The position numbers and the translations under genes were made by a program. A DNA stretch of 64,000 nt from Chryseobacterium arthrosphaerae. GTDB lineage: Bacteria > Bacteroidota > Bacteroidia > Flavobacteriales > Weeksellaceae. The stretch lies in the NCBI RefSeq assembly GCF_001684965.1, contig NZ_MAYG01000001.1, forward strand, positions 930,001 through 994,000, written 5' to 3'. This document shows positions 24,231 to 32,988 of the stretch, in pieces (positions within the stretch are counted from its first letter, which is position 1; the number at the start of each line of letters is the position of its first letter). The notes below the pieces were generated by a model. The model was not told where the DNA came from. It saw nothing but the letters and a program-made list of their open reading frames with translations, and ran no database searches.

Positions 24231-26633
24231 ATGAAGATAAAACTGACTATTTGCCTTCTGGCATTTCTCAATTTTTATGATGCACAGGAAAATATTACTT
24301 ACCAGAAACCGTCTGCTGAAATCCTGAAACTGGCAGATTATCAGAGACCGCCAAGTGTCCTGATGAACAGCAAAAAAGATTGGGTGGTTTTTACCTACCG
24401 TCCTACCTATAAGACCCTGCAGGATCTGAATCAGCAGGAAATGAAACTCGGAGGCCTGAGAATCAACCCGGTAACCAATATTGCGAGTACGGTTACTTAT
24501 TTTAATGATCTGAAAATCCGTAAGATCAATGATAAAAAAGAGACGCAGGTAAAGAACCTTCCGGCAAATGCGAGAATTACATATACTTCATTTTCACCTG
24601 ATGAGAAAAAACTTGCTTTCACCAATACTACGGATAAAGGGGTAGAGCTTTGGATTATTGACATGGAATCGGCTACTGCTAAGAAAATTACTTCAGATAA
24701 CCTCAATGCCAATTTAGGAATGCCATACATGTGGTATAATGATTCCCAAAGCCTGCTGATTAAAACTCTTCCTCAGAACAGAGCTGCCCTGATTGATTCA
24801 AGTAAGGATTTACCAACGGGACCTATTGTTTCTACAGCTGACGGGAAAGTATCACAAAACAGAACTTACCAGGATCTTCTGAAGAATCCTCAGGATGAGA
24901 AAAATTTTGAAGTTCTTACAGCGTCCGAACTCTACAGTGCAGATCTGAACGGAAACCTTAAAAAAGTGAAAGATCAGGATATGTATGCCGGATTGAGTTT
25001 TTCTCCTGACGGAAATTATTTAATGGCATCTGTAATCAGAAAGCCATTCTCTTATATTGTGCCGCTAAGCAGATTTCCTGTTACAACTACGGTGTATGAC
25101 ATGAAGGGAAATACAGTAAAAGTAGTGAATGAAGTTCCTCTGAATGAAATTATGCCTAAAGGTTTCTCATCTGTAAGAACAGGAAAGAGAAATATGGCGT
25201 GGAGAAGCGACGCTCCGGCAACATTGGTTTTTGCTGAAGCGCTTGATGGTGGTGATCAGTCGAAAGCAGCTGAATACAGAGACGAAATTTTCACATGGGA
25301 AGTTCCGTTTACTGCAGCACCGAAATCTTTTTTCAAAACAAAACAAAGGTATGACGGGGTGACATGGACGAATGATCACTACGCTATTGTTTCAGAAGAT
25401 TGGTATGATACAAGAAATACAAAATCTTTCCTGGTTGATCTGAATAACGGAGAATCAAAAGTGATTGATGACAGAAATTCTCAGGATGTGTATAGCGATC
25501 CGGGGAATTTTAATACCGTTAAAAACCAGTACGGAAGATATGTTGTCGATATGAAAGGTGGAAAAGCCTATCTGATAGGAGAAGGCTTCACAAAAGACGG
25601 ACAGCATCCGTTTATTGATGAAATGGATGTGAAATCTCTTAAAAAGAAAAGACTCTATACCTCAAATCTGAAAAACGGAAAAGAGGCCATTATTGATATC
25701 CTGAATCCTTCAAAAGGAGAAATCCTTACCACTCAGCAGTCGTCCAGCCAGTATCCGAATTATTTTAAAAAGAATATTAAATCCAATAAGGCAGAAGCAG
25801 TCACCAACTTTGCCAATCCTTTTGAAAGCATTAAGGATGTTTACAAAGAAGTGATCACTTACAAAAGAAATGACGGGGTTACCCTTACAGGAACGCTTTA
25901 CCTTCCTGCCAACTATGACAGAAAAGCGAAAAAAGAGAAACTTCCTTTACTGATCTGGGCATATCCTACCGAATATAAAGACAAAAATACGGCAGGGCAG
26001 AATACCCAGAACCCGAATGATTTCACTTTCCCGTCTTACGGATCTTTTATTTACTGGACAACGAAAGGATATGCCGTTCTTGATGATGCAGCGTTCCCGA
26101 TCATCGGGGAAGGAAAAACAGAGCCGAACGATACTTTCATCCCTCAGCTTGTGGCCAATGCTGAAGCTGCTATTGAAGCTGTAGACAAACTAGGATATAT
26201 CGATAGAAAAAAAGTGGCTGTAGGAGGACATTCTTACGGTGCTTTTATGACGGCAAACCTTCTGACGCATTCCAAACTTTTTGCCTGCGGTATTGCAAGG
26301 AGTGGGGCTTATAACAGAACACTGACGCCGTTCGGATTCCAGAGTGAGCAGAGAAACTACTGGGATGTTCCGGAGATCTACAATACGATGTCTCCATTCA
26401 TGCATGCAGACCAAATGAAAACACCGCTTCTTTTGATACACGGTGATGCGGATAATAACCCGGGAACTTTCACACTGCAGACGGAAAGATACTTCCAGGC
26501 ATTGAAAAATCTTGGAGCTCCTGTAAAAATGGTTCTTCTTCCTAAAGAAGCCCATGGTTACCAGGCCAAAGAAAATATCTTACACCTTTTATGGGAGCAG
26601 GATCAGTTCCTTGAAAAGTGTCTGAAAAAATAA
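24231..26633 (+). CDS. S9 family peptidase (prolyl-oligopeptidase type)
   Basis: 800 aa. A signal peptide (residues 1-18, ending Y-D-A-Q) is followed by an N-terminal beta-propeller region (to about 520). The C-terminal alpha/beta-hydrolase domain has the nucleophile S668 in G-H-S-Y-G, the acid D741 in 'HGDADNNPGT' and H775 in 'EAHGYQ'. The 'RSGAYNRTLTPFGFQSEQRNYWDVPEIYNTMSPF' segment resembles glutamyl-endopeptidase-like S9D enzymes. Likely a periplasmic oligopeptidase for peptide nutrition. Single gene, with a terminator shared by the convergent HAD gene. Confidence 0.93.
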   Translation: MKIKLTICLLAFLNFYDAQENITYQKPSAEILKLADYQRPPSVLMNSKKDWVVFTYRPTYKTLQDLNQQEMKLGGLRINPVTNIASTVTYFNDLKIRKINDKKETQVKNLPANARITYTSFSPDEKKLAFTNTTDKGVELWIIDMESATAKKITSDNLNANLGMPYMWYNDSQSLLIKTLPQNRAALIDSSKDLPTGPIVSTADGKVSQNRTYQDLLKNPQDEKNFEVLTASELYSADLNGNLKKVKDQDMYAGLSFSPDGNYLMASVIRKPFSYIVPLSRFPVTTTVYDMKGNTVKVVNEVPLNEIMPKGFSSVRTGKRNMAWRSDAPATLVFAEALDGGDQSKAAEYRDEIFTWEVPFTAAPKSFFKTKQRYDGVTWTNDHYAIVSEDWYDTRNTKSFLVDLNNGESKVIDDRNSQDVYSDPGNFNTVKNQYGRYVVDMKGGKAYLIGEGFTKDGQHPFIDEMDVKSLKKKRLYTSNLKNGKEAIIDILNPSKGEILTTQQSSSQYPNYFKKNIKSNKAEAVTNFANPFESIKDVYKEVITYKRNDGVTLTGTLYLPANYDRKAKKEKLPLLIWAYPTEYKDKNTAGQNTQNPNDFTFPSYGSFIYWTTKGYAVLDDAAFPIIGEGKTEPNDTFIPQLVANAEAAIEAVDKLGYIDRKKVAVGGHSYGAFMTANLLTHSKLFACGIARSGAYNRTLTPFGFQSEQRNYWDVPEIYNTMSPFMHADQMKTPLLLIHGDADNNPGTFTLQTERYFQALKNLGAPVKMVLLPKEAHGYQAKENILHLLWEQDQFLEKCLKK

Positions 26634-26638
26634 TTATA

Positions 26639-26674
26639 AAAAGAGACTGTTTTATCATAAAACAGTCTCTTTTT
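26639..26674. terminator. Bidirectional terminator (S9 peptidase / HAD)
   Basis: A long stem pairs AAAGAGACTGTTTTAT with ATAAAACAGTCTCTTT. A and T runs flank it, so it can stop both convergent genes. Confidence 0.9.
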
Positions 26675-26706
26675 GATTAAAAATATATTGGGAAGTTGAA
26701 GGACGT

Positions 26707-27396
26707 TTAAAGATGCTTCAGAATCTCATCAATACTTTTAAGCTCCATAAAATCCGGATGCTCTAAATTGACATCATGCTGCTCATGGCTCCACGTCACA
26801 TGATAAGGAATGTGCGCTGCAGATCCTCCTATTTCAAGTACCGGCAAAATATCTGACTTTATAGAATTGCCAAGCATCAGAAAGTTTTCCGGCTGACAGT
26901 CCAGATGTTTCAATAACTTTTTATAGTCATTTTCTTTTTTATCACTCATGATTTCAATATGGTGGAAATATTCCTGTAATCCGGAATTCTTCAGTTTGCG
27001 TTCCTGATCCAGCAGATCTCCTTTTGTAGCCACTACCAGTCTGTATTTCCCTTTCAGGCTTTCCAGAGTATCTGTTACCCCTTCCAGGAGCTCGATCGGT
27101 TTCTGAAGAAGATCCTGCCCAAGCTGAATGGCTTTATTAACCAGCTCCAGAGAGGCTGTATTATTGGTAACCCTGCCGATGGTTTCAACCATACACAGCA
27201 TAAATCCCTTTACGCCGTAGCCATACAGGTGAAGATTCTGCATTTCTGTTCTGAATAATTCCTGTGATACCGAATGCTGTGGAAGATAATCCTCAAGAAG
27301 TATACAGAATTCTTTTTCTGCTTCCTGGAAATAAGGTTCGTTGATCCAAAGGGTATCGTCGGCATCAAAGGCGATGGTTGTAATATGATTATTCAT
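26707..27396 (-). CDS. HAD family hydrolase
   Basis: 229 aa from the ATG at 27396 (MNNHITTIAFDADDTL). The open frame extends to 27423, but the extra nine residues have no family support. HAD motif I is F-D-A-D-D-T with D11 and D13, 'VVATKGD' is motif II/III-like, and 'FLMLGNSIKSDILP' is the late acidic motif. A helical cap (about 20-90) fits the C1-cap group. Phosphatase activity toward an unknown small molecule is inferred. It is divergent from a Crp-type regulator with 77 bp between starts. Confidence 0.87.
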   Translation of the reverse strand: MNNHITTIAFDADDTLWINEPYFQEAEKEFCILLEDYLPQHSVSQELFRTEMQNLHLYGYGVKGFMLCMVETIGRVTNNTASLELVNKAIQLGQDLLQKPIELLEGVTDTLESLKGKYRLVVATKGDLLDQERKLKNSGLQEYFHHIEIMSDKKENDYKKLLKHLDCQPENFLMLGNSIKSDILPVLEIGGSAAHIPYHVTWSHEQHDVNLEHPDFMELKSIDEILKHL

Positions 27397-27451
27397 TTTT
27401 GTTTTGTAATTTTCTATCCGCAAAATTCAGTATAAAAAATAAATTAAAAAA

Positions 27452-27463
27452 GGACATTTGTCC
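27452..27463. promoter_or_regulatory. Dyad GGACA-TT-TGTCC upstream of the Crp-type gene
   Basis: A perfect 5+5 dyad with a 2-bp spacer, 10 bp before the ATG of the Crp-type regulator and 55 bp upstream of the divergent HAD start. A plausible autoregulatory operator. Confidence 0.4.
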
Positions 27464-27473
27464 CGGGATCAGT

Positions 27474-28037
27474 ATGGTAAGAACCAATCAGGCTTTTCTG
27501 AACTATTTTGAAGAGCTTTACAGAAATCAGAAACAGGAGGGAAGTATAACTGTAAAATCTTTTTCAAGAGATGAAAAGATATTGATACAGGACCGTCCGC
27601 TTTCCAGACTGATACTGATTAAAGAAGGTATTGCCAAATGCTATTTCACCGAAGAAAACGGTAAAGAATTTATCGTTGAATTTCTGGGCAGTGGCGAAAT
27701 TCTTGGTGAAGTCGAGCTGATTAAAAATATCAATTGTTTATGCGGTGTACAGGCTCTGTCTGATCTTGTAGTATATGAAACCCATATTCCGTATTTCAAA
27801 TCCCTGATCCGGGAAGACCTTACTCTGAATCACTTGCTTTTGGATTCTTTTGCAGAACGGATCGTTAATACTTCGAGCCGGGCATCCTATCAACAGCTTT
27901 ATACAGTAGAACATACCTTAATACAACTGATTGATATGCAGACTAAACAGGGCATTAAGATTTCAAAAGAAGATATGGCCGCTTATCTGGGAATTACAGT
28001 GAGGAGCCTGAACAGAATCTTAAAGGATCTGAAATAA
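27474..28037 (+). CDS. Crp/Fnr-family transcriptional regulator
   Basis: 187 aa from the ATG at 27474 (MVRTNQAFLNYF). The frame is open from 27399, but that part overlaps the divergent promoter and the dyad. A cyclic-nucleotide-binding-like barrel ('LSRLILIKEGIAKCYF', 'FLGSGEILGEVELI') is followed by a winged helix ('ISKEDMAAYLGITVRSLNRILKDLK'). No cysteine cluster for an Fe-S sensor is present at the N-terminus. The ligand is unknown. Confidence 0.87.
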   Translation: MVRTNQAFLNYFEELYRNQKQEGSITVKSFSRDEKILIQDRPLSRLILIKEGIAKCYFTEENGKEFIVEFLGSGEILGEVELIKNINCLCGVQALSDLVVYETHIPYFKSLIREDLTLNHLLLDSFAERIVNTSSRASYQQLYTVEHTLIQLIDMQTKQGIKISKEDMAAYLGITVRSLNRILKDLK

Positions 28038-28135
28038 TTTTGTTGGAAAATCGCAGAAACATAAAGACTTTCCAATTACTATTTGTACTTTTCAAGACAC
28101 AAAAAATCGAATAATTACAAATTAACCGGCATTCA

Positions 28136-28215
28136 ATTTTATCGAAGATAAAATCCTTGCGCTTTAAAACATATTCCCTTCTGGTTCCATTGCGTCTTTG
28201 TGTAATTGAAAAAAT
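28136..28215. repeat. Dispersed palindromic repeat, copy 1
   Basis: ATTTTATC-GAA-GATAAAAT is followed by CCTTGCG-CTTTAAAACATA and, further on, TTGCGTCTTTGTGTAATT. A second diverged copy sits at 57197. Confidence 0.65.
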
Positions 28216-28312
28216 TTTTATTTTTGTTGTTTTTTTTAGGGGTGTTTATGCTTTTAAACTTATGATTGAATAATTTAAGCTATAATTTTATAGGGGTGTT
28301 TCTAAAATTTAT

Positions 28313-28320
28313 TATTTTTG
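28313..28320 (+). promoter_or_regulatory. -7 box of the GNAT gene
   Basis: TATTTTTG fits TAnnTTTG, 27 bp before the chosen ATG at 28348. It overlaps the upstream in-frame ATG at 28318, which supports the downstream start. Confidence 0.6.
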
Positions 28321-28347
28321 TATAAAAATAAGTCGAGTATTATTTCA

Positions 28348-28851
28348 ATGGAAAAGTTAAAATTCAGGAATGCTGAATTGGCAGATTTAGATAAAATTGT
28401 AGCCATATATAATTCAACAGTTGCTTCAAGGATGGTCACTGCAGATATGGAAGAAGTTTCCGTAGAAAGCAAACTGAAATGGTTCGAAGAACACAACCCT
28501 CAGACAAGGCCGCTTTGGGTAGTTGAAGATGATCGGAACCAAACGATCGGATGGGTAAGTTTCAGTTCATTTCATGAAAGGGCAGCCTATAGCGGTACGG
28601 TAGAGGTAAGTATTTATCTTGACGAAAGCTGCAGAGGGAAAGGGTATGGTAAAATCATTCTTCAGTACTGTATTGATAACGCCGGCAAATTCGGGGTCAA
28701 GAATCTGGTTGCTCTTATTTTCCTGCACAATGAGCCGAGTTTGAAACTGTTCAGACATTTCGGATTTGAAGATTGGGGAAGCCTTCCAAACGTGGCTGTT
28801 TTGGACGGTGTGGAAAGGAGTCTTAAGATTTTAGGAAAGAGAATTGATTAA
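28348..28851 (+). CDS. GNAT N-acetyltransferase (phosphinothricin-acetyltransferase-like)
   Basis: 167 aa from ATG 28348 (MEKLKFRNAELADL). The acetyl-CoA loop is R-G-K-G-Y-G-K, and 'QTRPLWVVEDDRNQTIGWVSFSSFHERAAYSGTVEVSIYLDESCRG' matches the Pat/Bar-type layout of GNATs that acetylate glutamate-like amines. The natural substrate is unknown; many relatives act on methionine sulfone or sulfoximine. Own promoter, terminator at 28918. Confidence 0.87.
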   Translation: MEKLKFRNAELADLDKIVAIYNSTVASRMVTADMEEVSVESKLKWFEEHNPQTRPLWVVEDDRNQTIGWVSFSSFHERAAYSGTVEVSIYLDESCRGKGYGKIILQYCIDNAGKFGVKNLVALIFLHNEPSLKLFRHFGFEDWGSLPNVAVLDGVERSLKILGKRID

Positions 28852-28917
28852 GTAAAAGGGTAAATCAGCAAATTTATAAAAAGGACAGCTGCCTATCAAG
28901 ATAGGTGAGAAAATATT

Positions 28918-28953
28918 AAAATACTGTTTGTGATTTGAAGCAGTATTTTTTTT
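28918..28953 (+). terminator. Terminator after GNAT
   Basis: AAAATACTG pairs with CAGTATTTT, followed by a T run that touches the stop codon of the convergent gene. Confidence 0.8.
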
Positions 28954-29449
28954 ATTGTGCTTCCGGTTCCTTATAATATATATTAATAATCTTAGCTCTC
29001 CATTTTTGCAGCTGCTTGATGATTTCTTCCAGGTCTTGTTGAGGATTTAGGGCAATGATACCATTGTAAACAGGATAATCGTGAATATTTAAGTGATAAT
29101 GATTCAACGTTTTGTATGAAAAGTCTGGATCGTTTTTTATGTACTTTGCGAGGGTGAAAATTAATGAAATAGCTGGCTCGGAATAGTAAAGTTGACAGCT
29201 GTCTTCATTAGCCATTTTAAAATCTGACAGGACTGTTTCTAAATAATGCTCAAACGCCAGAATCGCCAGATTATATATTGATTCGTGTTCATATTTTTCG
29301 TCCATTGTTCCCCACCAATCAATACTAAGTTCACTGTTTCGTAAGTAAGCTACAGCTTCATTCAGCCCTTTAATGATCGTCTTTAACCTTCCGATACTAA
29401 AATCATAGGAGAGTGCATGTCTTCTGAGTTCTTCTCTGGTTAGATCCAT
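28952..29449 (-). CDS. Hypothetical protein
   Basis: 165 aa, mostly helical and acidic, with no signal peptide or membrane segment. Aromatic clusters include 'SIDWWGTMDEKYEHES' and 'YKTLNHYHLNIHDYPVYNG'. I recognise no family. It is a single gene between the GNAT terminator and the MATE terminator and could be a lineage-restricted or immunity-type protein, but nothing supports a specific role. Confidence 0.65.
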   Translation of the reverse strand: MDLTREELRRHALSYDFSIGRLKTIIKGLNEAVAYLRNSELSIDWWGTMDEKYEHESIYNLAILAFEHYLETVLSDFKMANEDSCQLYYSEPAISLIFTLAKYIKNDPDFSYKTLNHYHLNIHDYPVYNGIIALNPQQDLEEIIKQLQKWRAKIINIYYKEPEAQ

Positions 29450-29500
29450 TGTTTAATTTTTATTTTCATGATTAAAGATTTAAAAATAACAAAATTCAAT

Positions 29501-29530
29501 AAAAAACGCAGAGCTAAAAAACTCTGCGTC
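29501..29530 (-). terminator. MATE exporter terminator
   Basis: ACGCAGAG pairs with CTCTGCGT, with a T run on the minus strand directly after the stem. Confidence 0.85.
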
Positions 29531-29535
29531 AATTT

Positions 29536-30912
29536 TTACTGGTGTTCTGTTGAGATGTTCTGCTTGATTCGTTTCGCAGACATATTCAAAAATCGTTTAA
29601 CAAGGAATACTGCCGATACTGTAAGCCCTAATCCCAGAGCGATCCACATTCCGAAAGCTCCCATTTCCAATGTTACACAGAAGAAATACCCTAAAGGAAT
29701 GGTAATGATCCAATAGGCAATAAAGGTGTAGATAGACGGTATTTTCACGTCCTGTAAACCTCTGAGCATCCCTAAGGCTGTCACCTGAATTCCGTCAGAA
29801 AGCTGGAATAAAGCTGCAATGATCATTAGTTTTGCTGCCAGGGCAATAACTTCCACTTCTTCTTTTTTGGTGAAGAAAGTAGGCAGTATATTTCGCCCTA
29901 AGATAAATACCAATCCACAGATGCACATGAAAATAAAGGCAATCTTCAGGTTATTGATCCCGACTTTTCTTAATTCAACAAAATTCTGCTCGCCCAGCTT
30001 TCTGCCAATCATTACTGTAGAAGCTACGCTGAATCCTACACACAGGTTAAAGGTAAAAGAAGCCATGCTCAAAGCAATCTGGTGAGAAGCAATATCATGA
30101 GCTGAGATCAGTCCGCAGATGAATGCAGCTCCGGCAAAAGCGGTTACTTCAAAAAACATCTGTAAAGCGGTAGGTAAGCCGAGTTTTATCATTTTATCAA
30201 ACATTTTCTTAGAGAAATCCTGTATTTTCAATGAAAAATCTTTGATATAACGTCTCGTTCTTTTCTCTTTCAGCAATACAAAATAAAGGAAAACAACCAT
30301 GAAAATTCTGGAGATCAGAGTAGCCAGGGCAGATCCTTTTACGCCCATGGGAGGTATTCCCCAAAGTCCTTTGATAAATACATAGTTTAAGGCAATATTG
30401 ATGATATTGGCAATAATCGTTGCTTTGGTTACTCCAATCGTATAAGATAACCCTTCAGAGACTTCGCGGAGCGTCTGAAATGCCATAAACGGGATCATAC
30501 TGATCACCATAATACTTAAAAAGCTTACCGTATCAGGAATGATCTTGGCAGGCTGTCCGGAGTGGTAGAGGAGTGGCATTGCTAAAAGCAGGACCACCAT
30601 CAGGATAATTCCCACAGACATATTGATTATAAAGCCATGGCTGAAAACAGAATTGATGGTTGCATGATCTTCTCTGGAATGTGCTTCTGAAACCAATGGC
30701 GGAATAGCAAACGAAAATCCGAGTGCCAGAACAAATATGGAGAAAAAAACAGCATTTCCTAATGAAACGGATGCCAGTGCATCGGCACCCAGAAGTTTTC
30801 CGACAATAATATTATCGAATAAATTTACTGAAACCTGCCCTACCTGGGTAAGCATCACAGGCAGAGCCAAAGTCAGGCATTCTTTTGTATAGTTTTTGTT
30901 TAAAAAGTTCAT
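29536..30912 (-). CDS. MATE family efflux transporter
   Basis: 458 aa with about 12 hydrophobic segments in two similar halves, as in NorM-type MATE proteins. 'LALPVMLTQVGQVSVNLFDNIIVGKLLGADALASVSLGNAVFF' in helix 1-2 and 'GLPTALQMFFEVTAFAGAAFICG' in helix 7 match the family. Inner-membrane Na+ or H+ antiport of drugs or metabolites. It stands alone between two terminators. Confidence 0.93.
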   Translation of the reverse strand: MNFLNKNYTKECLTLALPVMLTQVGQVSVNLFDNIIVGKLLGADALASVSLGNAVFFSIFVLALGFSFAIPPLVSEAHSREDHATINSVFSHGFIINMSVGIILMVVLLLAMPLLYHSGQPAKIIPDTVSFLSIMVISMIPFMAFQTLREVSEGLSYTIGVTKATIIANIINIALNYVFIKGLWGIPPMGVKGSALATLISRIFMVVFLYFVLLKEKRTRRYIKDFSLKIQDFSKKMFDKMIKLGLPTALQMFFEVTAFAGAAFICGLISAHDIASHQIALSMASFTFNLCVGFSVASTVMIGRKLGEQNFVELRKVGINNLKIAFIFMCICGLVFILGRNILPTFFTKKEEVEVIALAAKLMIIAALFQLSDGIQVTALGMLRGLQDVKIPSIYTFIAYWIITIPLGYFFCVTLEMGAFGMWIALGLGLTVSAVFLVKRFLNMSAKRIKQNISTEHQ

Positions 30913-30956
30913 AATATTTTAAGATTCATATAGTTTATAATTTAAAATAGGGCAAA

Positions 30957-30990
30957 AAAAAATTTGCAGTGATCAACTGCAAATTTTTAT
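30957..30990 (-). terminator. Terminator after the sigma54-type regulator
   Basis: AAATTTGCAGT pairs with ACTGCAAATTT around GATCA, with A and T runs on either side. Confidence 0.85.
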
Positions 30991-31014
30991 AATTTATGGT
31001 GAATAATCGCTAAA

Positions 31015-32199
31015 TTATTTCCTTACAAAACTTGCAACGTCACTTTCGGAAACAGTGTTCCCTCCAAGAATGATTAATCTTTCTACGACATTCCTTAATT
31101 CTCTGATATTTCCAGTCCAGGAAAGAGCTTTTAAAGCATCAACAGCTTTATCATCGAACTTTTTCACTGCAGTACCGTGCTCATCGGCAATCATACCGGA
31201 GAAGTGCTCAACCAACAACTTGATATCTTCTTTTCTTTCGTCCAATGGCGGAACATAAATTTCAATCACGGAAAGTCTGTGATAAAGGTCTTCTCTGAAT
31301 TTACCTTCTTCAATTTCTTTCTGCATATTCTTATTGGTTGCCGCAATTACCCTTACGTCAACTTTTATTTCTTTATCGCTACCTACAGGGGAAACTTTAC
31401 TCTCCTGAAGTGCTCTCAATACCTTAGCCTGAGCAATAAGGCTCATATCACCAATCTCATCAAGGAAGATTGTACCTCCGTTGGCCTGTTCAAATTTACC
31501 CTGCTTATCTTTGATCGCACCGGTAAAAGATCCTTTTACGTGCCCGAAAAGTTCAGATTCAATAAGTTCAGATGGGATAGCAGCACAGTTTACTTCTACC
31601 ATTGGGCCTCTTGCACGGTCACTCTGATTGTGAATGGCGTGGGCTACCAGTTCTTTTCCGGCACCGTTAGGTCCTGTGATCAGAACTCTGGCATCAGAAG
31701 CGGCTACCTTTTCGATCATATCCTGGATCTTTTGAAGCGCAGGAGAAGTACCGATCATCTGGTATTTTTTATTTACTTTTTTCTTTAACGTTTTGTTTTC
31801 TGTCTGAAGATTTTTGTTTTCTTTCTTCAGGGATTCCTTTGCTAAAGCATTCTTCACACTGGTGATCAGTCTGTTGATGTCAATTGGCTTGGAAATGAAA
31901 TCATATGCACCCTCTTTCAGGCAGGAAACAGCAGAATCGATGTCTGCGTGTCCCGAGATCATGATAAAAGTAGTTTCTGGTTTTAGGGCAAGACTTTGTT
32001 TTAAAAGCTCCGTTCCCGAAAGTTTAGGCATTTTGATATCAGAAATCACCAGTGCGAAATCTTCTTTCTCTACCTGTTTGTAACCTTCAAGGCCGTCTTC
32101 GGCGATAACAAATTCATAATCTGTAAGTTCATCCGAAAGAATACTGTGAAGTACTCCCGAGATTGCTTTTTCGTCTTCTACTATAAGGATTTTTTGCAT
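31015..32199 (-). CDS. Sigma54-type response regulator lacking a DNA-binding domain
   Basis: 394 aa. An N-terminal receiver domain (1-120) has acidic residues D9 and E8 and the phospho-acceptor D54 in 'VISDIKMP'. A central AAA+ domain follows: Walker A 'GPNGAGKE', the sigma54-contact loop as G-S-F-T-G-A instead of G-A-F-T-G-A, Walker B 'GGTIFLDEIGDM' and the sensor region 'WTGNIRELRNVVERLIIL'. The protein stops at 'SESDVASFVRK', just after the AAA+ domain, so the usual Fis-type helix-turn-helix (about 50-60 residues) is absent. No sensor kinase is nearby. A -7 box sits 6 nt before the start. Confidence 0.92.
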   Translation of the reverse strand: MQKILIVEDEKAISGVLHSILSDELTDYEFVIAEDGLEGYKQVEKEDFALVISDIKMPKLSGTELLKQSLALKPETTFIMISGHADIDSAVSCLKEGAYDFISKPIDINRLITSVKNALAKESLKKENKNLQTENKTLKKKVNKKYQMIGTSPALQKIQDMIEKVAASDARVLITGPNGAGKELVAHAIHNQSDRARGPMVEVNCAAIPSELIESELFGHVKGSFTGAIKDKQGKFEQANGGTIFLDEIGDMSLIAQAKVLRALQESKVSPVGSDKEIKVDVRVIAATNKNMQKEIEEGKFREDLYHRLSVIEIYVPPLDERKEDIKLLVEHFSGMIADEHGTAVKKFDDKAVDALKALSWTGNIRELRNVVERLIILGGNTVSESDVASFVRK

Positions 32200-32204
32200 A
32201 GTTG

Positions 32205-32212
32205 CAAATTTA
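32205..32212 (-). promoter_or_regulatory. -7 box of the sigma54-type regulator
   Basis: Minus-strand TAAATTTG fits TAnnTTTG and ends 5 nt before the ATG, so the transcript would be nearly leaderless. Confidence 0.5.
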
Positions 32213-32255
32213 AATTTTTTGTTTCAATTATTAGCAAAAACTGTACCTAAAAATT

Positions 32256-32915
32256 CTATATTGAATAGTCTCTTTTCCCAAAAATTGCAGATCCCACCCT
32301 TATCGAGTTAGCCCCGCACTCAATAGCCAACGGGAAATCATCGCTCATTCCCATTGATAAGGTATTCAGTGTTTTTAATTGATTTAATTCATCAAAAAGC
32401 CTTTTCAGAGTTAAAAATTCTTTTCTGATCTGTTGCTCATCATCCGTAAATGTAGCCATTCCCATAAGACCGGTAATTTCTGTATTCGGATATTTTCCGG
32501 CAAGGTACTGTTGGAACAGTTCTTTCGCCTCTGAGATTTCAAGTCCGAATTTTGTGTCTTCAGCAGCAATTTTCACCTGAAGAAGAACTTTAATGATTCT
32601 GTTGTTTTTACCTGACTCTTTGTTGATTTCAGCCAATAGTTTTTCAGAATCCACACTTTGGATGGTGTCTATGAACGGAGCAATATACTTTACTTTATTG
32701 GTCTGTAAATGACCGATCAGATGCCACTGAATATCTTCAGGAAGTAAGGGTGCTTTTTCCATCAGTTCCTGAACTTTGTTTTCACCAAAGACTTTCTGTC
32801 CCAGATCATAAGCTTCCTGTACGGCAGATGCCGGATGCGTTTTTGAAACAGCAACCAGCTGAACTTCTGCAGGAAGCTGATTTTTTATAGCCTGATAATT
32901 TTCTTTAATACTCAT
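32256..32915 (-). CDS. YggS family PLP homeostasis protein
   Basis: 219 aa, usual for the family. The PLP lysine is K25 in 'LVAVSKTHP'; 'FGENKVQELMEKAPLLPEDIQWHLIGHLQTNKVKYIAPFIDTIQSVDS' and 'LSMGMSDDFPLAIECGANSIRVGSAIFG' are near-invariant. It binds pyridoxal phosphate and buffers its level rather than catalysing a known reaction. Cytosolic. It lies 56 bp upstream of the response regulator on the same strand; co-transcription is possible, although the regulator has its own -7 box. Confidence 0.95.
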   Translation of the reverse strand: MSIKENYQAIKNQLPAEVQLVAVSKTHPASAVQEAYDLGQKVFGENKVQELMEKAPLLPEDIQWHLIGHLQTNKVKYIAPFIDTIQSVDSEKLLAEINKESGKNNRIIKVLLQVKIAAEDTKFGLEISEAKELFQQYLAGKYPNTEITGLMGMATFTDDEQQIRKEFLTLKRLFDELNQLKTLNTLSMGMSDDFPLAIECGANSIRVGSAIFGKRDYSI

Positions 32916-32988
32916 AAATGCAAATTTCCGAAATTTAGCTGACAGTTGCTAATCATGAAACGTTTTACAGGATACTTTCTGCAAAAAA

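Larger units (their letters stand above)
28038..28347. other. Gene-free stretch with a dispersed repeat and the GNAT promoter
   Basis: 310 bp. It holds a copy of the ATTTTATC-GAA-GATAAAAT repeat (28136-28154 and following bases), two direct copies of AGGGGTGTTT (28238-28247, 28292-28301) and a -7 box. No gene seen. Confidence 0.65.

Noticed and set aside
27399..27473. Longer N-terminus for the Crp-type regulator
   Set aside because: It overlaps the divergent promoter region and the dyad; the ATG at 27474 starts the family homology.
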